NCBI GenBank assembly: GCA_035235625.1 | Contig: CP141145.1 | Span: forward strand, 33,274,668-33,338,667 | Source: Saururus chinensis | Taxonomy: Eukaryota; Streptophyta; Magnoliopsida; Piperales; Saururaceae | Reading direction: 5' to 3' | Length of the DNA: 64,000 nt | In this document: positions 58,471-64,000 of the stretch, in pieces | Layout: each line of letters begins with the position of its first letter | Position numbering within the stretch: the first letter of the stretch is position 1 | The notes under the pieces: generated by a model | Told to the model about the DNA's origin: nothing | The model's database searches: none | What the model saw: the letters and a program-made list of their open reading frames with translations, nothing else | Program-made: the position numbers and the translations under genes

Positions 58471-58675
58471 CATCAATTTTATGGATAAAAGACTCCCATA
58501 AATTCTTTATACAGGACTCATTGTGAAACCCAAAGTGGAAAAACTCTTCCTAAAGAGATGGGGTCCAACATCTCAATTTTATGGATAAAAGGCTCCCATA
58601 AGTTCTTTAGAGAGGGCTCATTTTCAGACGCGAAGTGGAAAAACTCATTCCCTAAAAGAGATGGGGTCCAACATC
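58471..58675. repeat. ~101-bp tandem duplication
   Basis: Two adjacent copies of a unit that starts CATCAATTTTATGGATAAAA (58470 region) and recurs about 101 bases later, each ending AGAGATGGGGTCCAACATC. They differ at several bases. Non-coding. Confidence 0.85.
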
Positions 58676-59029
58676 AAAGGGACAAATAAACATCCAAATA
58701 CAAGCACATGGTGCCTGAGTAACAGTGACAAAATTTTTGTCCCAAAACATTATCCTCATCTCATAATAAACTAAGCTGGCTCTTACTATTGGTTTGGAAT
58801 GAATCTCCCGAGTGCCTCACGTGAGCACCTCTCAGAGCATCGTTATAAGTTAATTAGATTAGGGATTAGTCACGTTACGGCCTTGCTGCTGCCTATGGTT
58901 ACTCCTTGTCCAGAACGTTGGTCGGTCCAAGAGCTTGTACATATTCAGTACCCTGAACCATTGCAGTGGTCCGCTTTGGCTTTTTTATTATTTTTTAGTT
59001 AAGTAGATGCTTTTTTTTTATATAATAGA

Positions 59030-59227
59030 AGTGTTTTTTAAATTGACCTGGTCACTAACTTTGGATTGGTGGTTCGGTCCGGGTTTTTTGTTCAACGGGA
59101 CATAAATCAGGTTCAACTGGTAACTGGATAAATTTGGAATATTTAACTGGTAAATGACTCAACTTTAAAGATCTAATCAAACTGGCCAGGTTTGACCGGC
59201 AGTGTTAAGTCGGTTTTTAAAACACTG
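59030..59227. mobile_element. hAT-type MITE, relative of 20450-20630
   Basis: Starts AAGTGTTTTTTAAATTGACC and ends GGTTTTTAAAACACTG, sharing the CAGTGTTTTAAAA end and the GGTTCGGTCCGGGTTTTTTG interior with the element in the mL54 intron. Its flanks do not form a clean 8-bp duplication, so it is older or altered. Confidence 0.8.
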
Positions 59228-59490
59228 AATAATGATTCATGAAAGGAGTGGAAGGTGGGTGTGCAGAGCTGAAACCATGGTGTGGACAACTCTCAGTTAT
59301 AAAGCAGAGTACACTGGAATAATGCTATTCTGACTTGAAGATTCTCAGAGAATTACTTTATCACTTTCACACACGTGAAAGAATTCATTTTCGTAGGCCT
59401 GTGTATCAATGGTGTGTAAGTGATGAAGTAGTGCTTTAACGTAATGTGAGAATCTTCATATCATTTTTTGAGTACAATGCAATGGCAGTA

Positions 59491-59803
59491 CCCTCCATCC
59501 TAAATTAATAATTTCTATGTTAATAACTCTTTTTTGTTTAATTTAAATGATTAAATACTTAAAAAAGATAAACTTATTTCTTTTTTCAAATGTGAGTTTT
59601 ATTATTTAATAAAATTTATTCTATGCATTATTATTAATAGTTTATATTTAAAAAATAATATTTTTTTATTAAATATAAAATTGGCATTTAAGAGAAAAAA
59701 TAAGTTTATTATATTCTTTTTTAAGTATCTAATAATTTAAATAAAATAAAATAATTAATATAGAATAAAATTTTTAATTAAATAGACTTATTAATATAGA
59801 GAG
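59491..59803. mobile_element. Stowaway-like element, possibly composite
   Basis: The left end CCCTCCATCCTAAATTAATA and right end TTATTAATATAGAGAG lie between TA dinucleotides. The inside repeats the AATTTAAATGATTAAATACT arm twice, so a second copy may be nested in it. Confidence 0.6.
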
Positions 59804-59805
59804 TA

Positions 59806-60557
59806 TTATATTTTTAAATATAACAATTAATATAGAAGAGAAGTAGTATTTGATAGGACCACCGATTCGTGTTGGCATTTTCATTTAGATTCTCAGACTG
59901 GAGGATCTCCAAATCCAGCAACACTGATCGAATGCCATTCTCTTTTGTGTTTATGCGAGCGTTGAATCTCAGATATATGTCCCAGCCAATCATTTTGTGT
60001 GTCACTCGCAATGACAGAATTTGTGAGTCTTGAGAAGTCTACCCAAGAGCCACCGTTGTTGACTTAGGTGTTAATGGGGACTTATCCTAGTACATTAAAG
60101 TTGGCAAACTTGCTATGAACAAAAACTCCATGCAGGTCACATGGGCTAGTGCAATGTTCCACAAGGTTGTCTGACATGGACAAAAATTGTCGTCCAAATT
60201 CGCCGAGGGGCCCTCCTTTGGCTTTGGATCATTCCCACTGACCTGTGTCGGGGCATGAGTAGTGCAAAGGTTTGAGGATAAGTTTCCTTCTATGATGAGT
60301 TGGATTCCTAGTTCAAATTGATTTGGAGGAACTCAAGAGACAAAGACCAAGTGGAAAGCTCGGGCCTGCTGTGCTGGACTGCAACTAAGTTGCCAGGCAG
60401 CCGCCTAGAAGCCGCCTTCTCTTGTTCAGATTGACCCGCAACTTGTGCCTTTCCAAATGTAATGGAGCTCGGACAAAAGTTGGTGTTATCTAATGTTGTC
60501 AGCTAAAAAATATTTTCTTAATTAGATCCTAGAGGACATGTAGAGCGTGGAAAGCTT
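59806..60557. other. Gene-free stretch
   Basis: No gene, RNA or clear repeat recognised. Confidence 0.4.
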
Positions 60558-61106
60558 GGGATTATAAGATTTTATCAATTATATTTGAATTTTGGCTCGA
60601 ATCATCGAAATTATATTTGTGTGTAGAAGATAAGTAAAATTTAAAATTTTACCCAGAAATTGATTTAAGCCACTTTGAGCCAAAATTGATAGGAATTACT
60701 GAATCACTTCATGAGGCGATTCCGTCGATTTCAGTTGCCAACCCCCATTTTTAAATTATAAATTTTGTTATTTTTCAACGGTCACCTCTTATATTGGATT
60801 GACCCTTGAAAATCGTACTATAAATAAGTTGGCCCACTTTAAAAGTTCAAAATTACTTACCCTTATGAGATCTTATTTGATAAGACTTGAATTTAAAAAC
60901 ACAAGAGTATAAAAAATGTGCATATCCGAGTTCAAGAGAGAGAGTTATATTAGTTTAAAGTTTTAAAAATAGGTTTGACGTGACATTCAAATTTAATCTA
61001 AAATTTTTTATTACCAACCGTAATTCACATTCGTAAGTGAATTTTTAGAATTAATTCAAAAAAAAATCTACTTCCATTTATAAAAAATCCAACACCCAAA
61101 CAACCT
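60558..61106. mobile_element. Harbinger-like non-autonomous element, copy 2 (inverted)
   Basis: Its right end, read on minus, is AGGTTGTTTGGGTGTTGGAT, matching the left end of 47791-48350. Shared inner text includes GAATTACGGTTGGTAATAAA on minus. The left terminal repeat is poorly preserved, so this edge is approximate. Confidence 0.7.
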
Positions 61107-61406
61107 ATCCAAGTTTTTCTCTCACCATTTTGGGGTAACGTGGCAGCTTTCTATTGTTGGTCATGTTGCTTGAATCATGAAAACTAGTCAGGCTAGATAT
61201 GTCCTTGTTAGTTCTACCCTATGTTGGATTGTTCCTAGCTTAAACGCGTGAGAACAAATACAAAAAGATTTATATAACTTTATCCCCTTTGGCTCTGACT
61301 CCAATTCCTCTTTGGCTCCTCCGCCTCTAGCTGCTATTTGGCTCTTCAATCTCAAGTTGCCTTCTGCCTCCATATCTTCTTCACTGACCTTAACTTCTAC
61401 TCTTTC

Positions 61407-63451
61407 TGTAACACCCTAGGCCATGATCTAACCCAACCTAGGGGTTCAATAAACAAAATTGGAGAAAAAATTTTAAAATATATCTAGAAGCAGTTTTTAT
61501 GGCGAGAGTTGTAACGTTCCTCTATTTAAGATAGAGCTTCATGCTCTATTGCGCATAGGCTAGAACAAGCCTATTTTTATAGCTAATTTGGATCGGGTGT
61601 CGATGTTGCCGTGTCATTGATTGCATACATACATATTGGATAATATCTATGATATTATTCCAATACAATTGGATCCGAAGGTAGTTCAGCCTAACAACTA
61701 CTTCATACATCAGGTAGTACAAAATCATATACGTTAAAATACTTATATCCGAATAAATCATTCGAAGTTAGACGAAAATCAATAAATCATTGGAGAAATA
61801 GAAGCTAATAAATTAACGGAGTCAAACAACTCTTTCTTTCACATAACAGAGCAGAGCATATCCAATCTGAGCTAAGAAGATCCAGAGCATATCAAAACAA
61901 AACAAATTAGAATGGGTCAAAACATATCAGTTCAAACCATAGCAAAACATATCAGAGTAGATCGAATCAGAGCAAAACATATATTTCATTCAACATCTTA
62001 AGTTAACTACTTAAGATGCACATGCATTTATTTACATATGTATTAAAATAAAAAAGGTTAGAAATGCTTACTACCCTAGGTTTCCGGAAGTAGTGGCGCT
62101 CAGAGTTGCTCTTTCCTTCAAGATGTCGTCCCTTTCAAGTTCAAAGATGGCAGGCAGAGCCTCTTCTTACTCTGGAATTTTTCTTCCTTTCTTAGCCAAC
62201 CTCCCTTAACCCGGGACGTTTCTCTCATTGCGCCTGAAGGCGATGAACAAATCCTCCCCTTTTCTATAGCATTTCTCGCTCTTTGTGACAGAAGGAATAT
62301 AACCACCCCTTACCTAGAGACGTATCTCTCTTTGTCCCTAAAGGCGACATACATAATCTCCCCTTACCCAAAGACTTATCTCTCTTTGCATACACAAAGG
62401 TGGCGAACAAAACCTCCCCTAACCTGAAGACATTTCTCTCATTACATGCCTAAAGACAACAAACAAAGCATCCCCTTACTGGGGTACCTATTTGTGGAGG
62501 ATAGAGCCTCCCCTTTCCTAGGGCCACTTCTCTCATTGTTGCCCGATGACAGAGGACATAGGACAAAGCTTCCTCTTACTCCAGGCCGCTTCTCTATCTT
62601 TAGGCCGAAGGGTGTCGAACAAAGCCTCCTCATACCTTGGACCTTTTCCCCCTTCTAGAGTCTCTAACTTGGAGAATGGACCCTTCCATTGCTTAAAGAA
62701 CCCTTGAATTAGCTAAGAACACTTATTAAACATGCAAAATCAGACTCAGAATGTGCAGAAAAAGTCCCTTGATCCAGACGACTTTTCCCTATTTATAGGG
62801 AACAGTAGCGGGCTGCCACGAAACCGCACACACCATGTTGTGAGGAGTGTAACACGGCCACAACATGCACAGCCGTGCACTATGTGTGGTGCATCAGCGC
62901 ATTGCGTAGGCCCCAACCCTCTTTGGTCGAGAGCTAGCCCATGACCACAAGCCTCAAATAGCAAATGGGCAGGCTGAAATGCGTTGTACTAACATTCCGG
63001 GAATGTGCGGGTCCTATGCCATGCGGCGTGGCTCAGTGTGCCCACTGACGCCATCCATTTCATCTTTTTCTCCATTTTTATTCTTTTTCAATATTATTTT
63101 ATTCAATAATAACACAATTTCAAAACACGATAACTTATTACCTCAAAGTCAGAAACAAGTGTTTTTGGTATTGGTCGACTTGTATCTACGAGTCCTTCGA
63201 AACTAGATTACACATGGGTAGGTTATATTGTACTTTTCAAGCAGGTCCCGCCCATATGATACATTTTCTGAGGTCATAACTTTTCCTCTTAACCTCCGTT
63301 TTGCACATTTTTTGATTTGTTATACTCGTTACTTTAAGCTCTACTTAAGTACGAGGATTCCATCCCTCAAAAACCTCTAAGTCCTATCCAAAATCTTATA
63401 ATTACTACTAACTCCTCGGGTTAAATGTAATCAGAAAAATAAGGTATTACA
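61407..63451 (-). repeat. 3' LTR of a minus-strand LTR retrotransposon
   Basis: On minus it starts TGTAATACCTTATT right after a polypurine tract and ends CTAGGGTGTTACA, about 2045 bp with TG...CA ends. A TATA box (CCCTATAAATAGGG on minus) sits at 62788-62801. Diverged ~60-75-bp repeats around CTCCCCTTAC and TTTCTCTCATTG fill 62160-62660. The polypurine tract beside it means the element's body lies to the right. Confidence 0.75.
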
Positions 63452-64000
63452 TTCTTCCCCCCTTAAATGAATAAATTCATCACAATTTTCCAAAAAACAC
63501 TCTTCAACTCAAATCCAAACCAAAACAAATCTCATTCTTTCATAGAATCATATAACATTTGTAAAAAAAATTCGATAGTTAATTTAAAATCAAATAATTC
63601 ATTCAAAATCAGAATCCGATAGCTAATCGGATAAACATAATCCAATAGTGAATTAAATAAATCAATTATAGACTAAATCCAATAATTTAAAATCAGATTT
63701 GATAATCAGATAGATCATTTTAAACATAATTCAATTATTAATTTAAAGTCAGATAAATCATTATTCAGAATTAGAATAGAATAGAGCAAATTAGAGCGAA
63801 ACAAGTGTGATCAAAATTCTAATACCTAATAATAGGTATATTTTTCATTTTCAGAGTAGGAACCATAATACCTAATAGCAGGTATCTCTTCATATTTTTT
63901 TAAACAGAGGTCACGATACTGAATGGTTGACTCTTGCATGTTAGAACCAAATATGGTGTGTATTAAAGAGTCATGCTCCGATAGTTTTTGGACTTTATCC
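63452..64000 (-). mobile_element. Polypurine tract and start of the element body
   Basis: On minus, TTTAAGGGGGGAAGAA directly precedes the LTR. The remaining ~540 bases are AT-rich with short GATAGCTAAT-type repeats and encode nothing recognisable. The coding domains and the other LTR would be right of the window. Confidence 0.6.

Overview
This is nuclear DNA from a flowering plant. Genes with many introns (consensus GT-AG splice sites), plant LTR retrotransposons, several MITE families, a cytosolic GAPDH gene and a plant-type ABCC transporter all point that way. The lineage cannot be fixed from this window. There are four protein genes and one tRNA gene: a mitochondrial ribosomal protein mL54 gene (21549-21941, + strand, with a probable 2.7-kb leader intron), an ankyrin-repeat protein gene (28301-31106, +), a 12-exon GAPC gene (44309-40728, -), a 10-exon ABCC/MRP transporter gene (55265-49423, -) and tRNA-Val(AAC) (45618-45690, -). 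For GAPC and ABCC, the exons I assembled by hand give uninterrupted frames of 341 and 1444 codons including the stop.

Layout. 1-12517 is one decayed Ty3/gypsy chromovirus on + (its 5' LTR is cut by the window edge). It has been split by two minus-strand insertions of the same 3.4-kb long-LTR family, each now a solo LTR beside a GCAG-type target duplication. 12641-17031 holds a hairpin MITE, a possible hAT-derived element, and a solo LTR of a chromovirus related to the first, with a perfect 5-bp target duplication. 18650-21941 is the mL54 gene, whose leader intron carries a hAT MITE with a perfect 8-bp target duplication. 23-28 kb is mostly gene-free. 28.3-31.1 kb is the ankyrin gene. 31461-36329 is a decayed Ty1/copia element with both LTRs. 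37-40.1 kb holds a MITE, an AT-rich ~95-bp hairpin satellite and a 156-bp duplication. 40.7-44.3 kb is GAPC, followed by the tRNA gene. 46.6-48.9 kb is a gypsy remnant split by a Harbinger-like MITE. 49.4-55.3 kb is ABCC. 55.3-61.1 kb is gene-free and full of MITEs. From 61407 to the end is the 3' LTR and polypurine tract of another minus-strand LTR element that continues out of the window.

The host genes are unrelated housekeeping, transport and probable signalling genes; there is no cluster or operon. I found no convincing new protein system. The most unusual signals are structural: satellite hairpins whose arms change together, a long-LTR family whose 10-bp palindromes switch core while staying palindromic, and repeated insertion into GCA-type targets.
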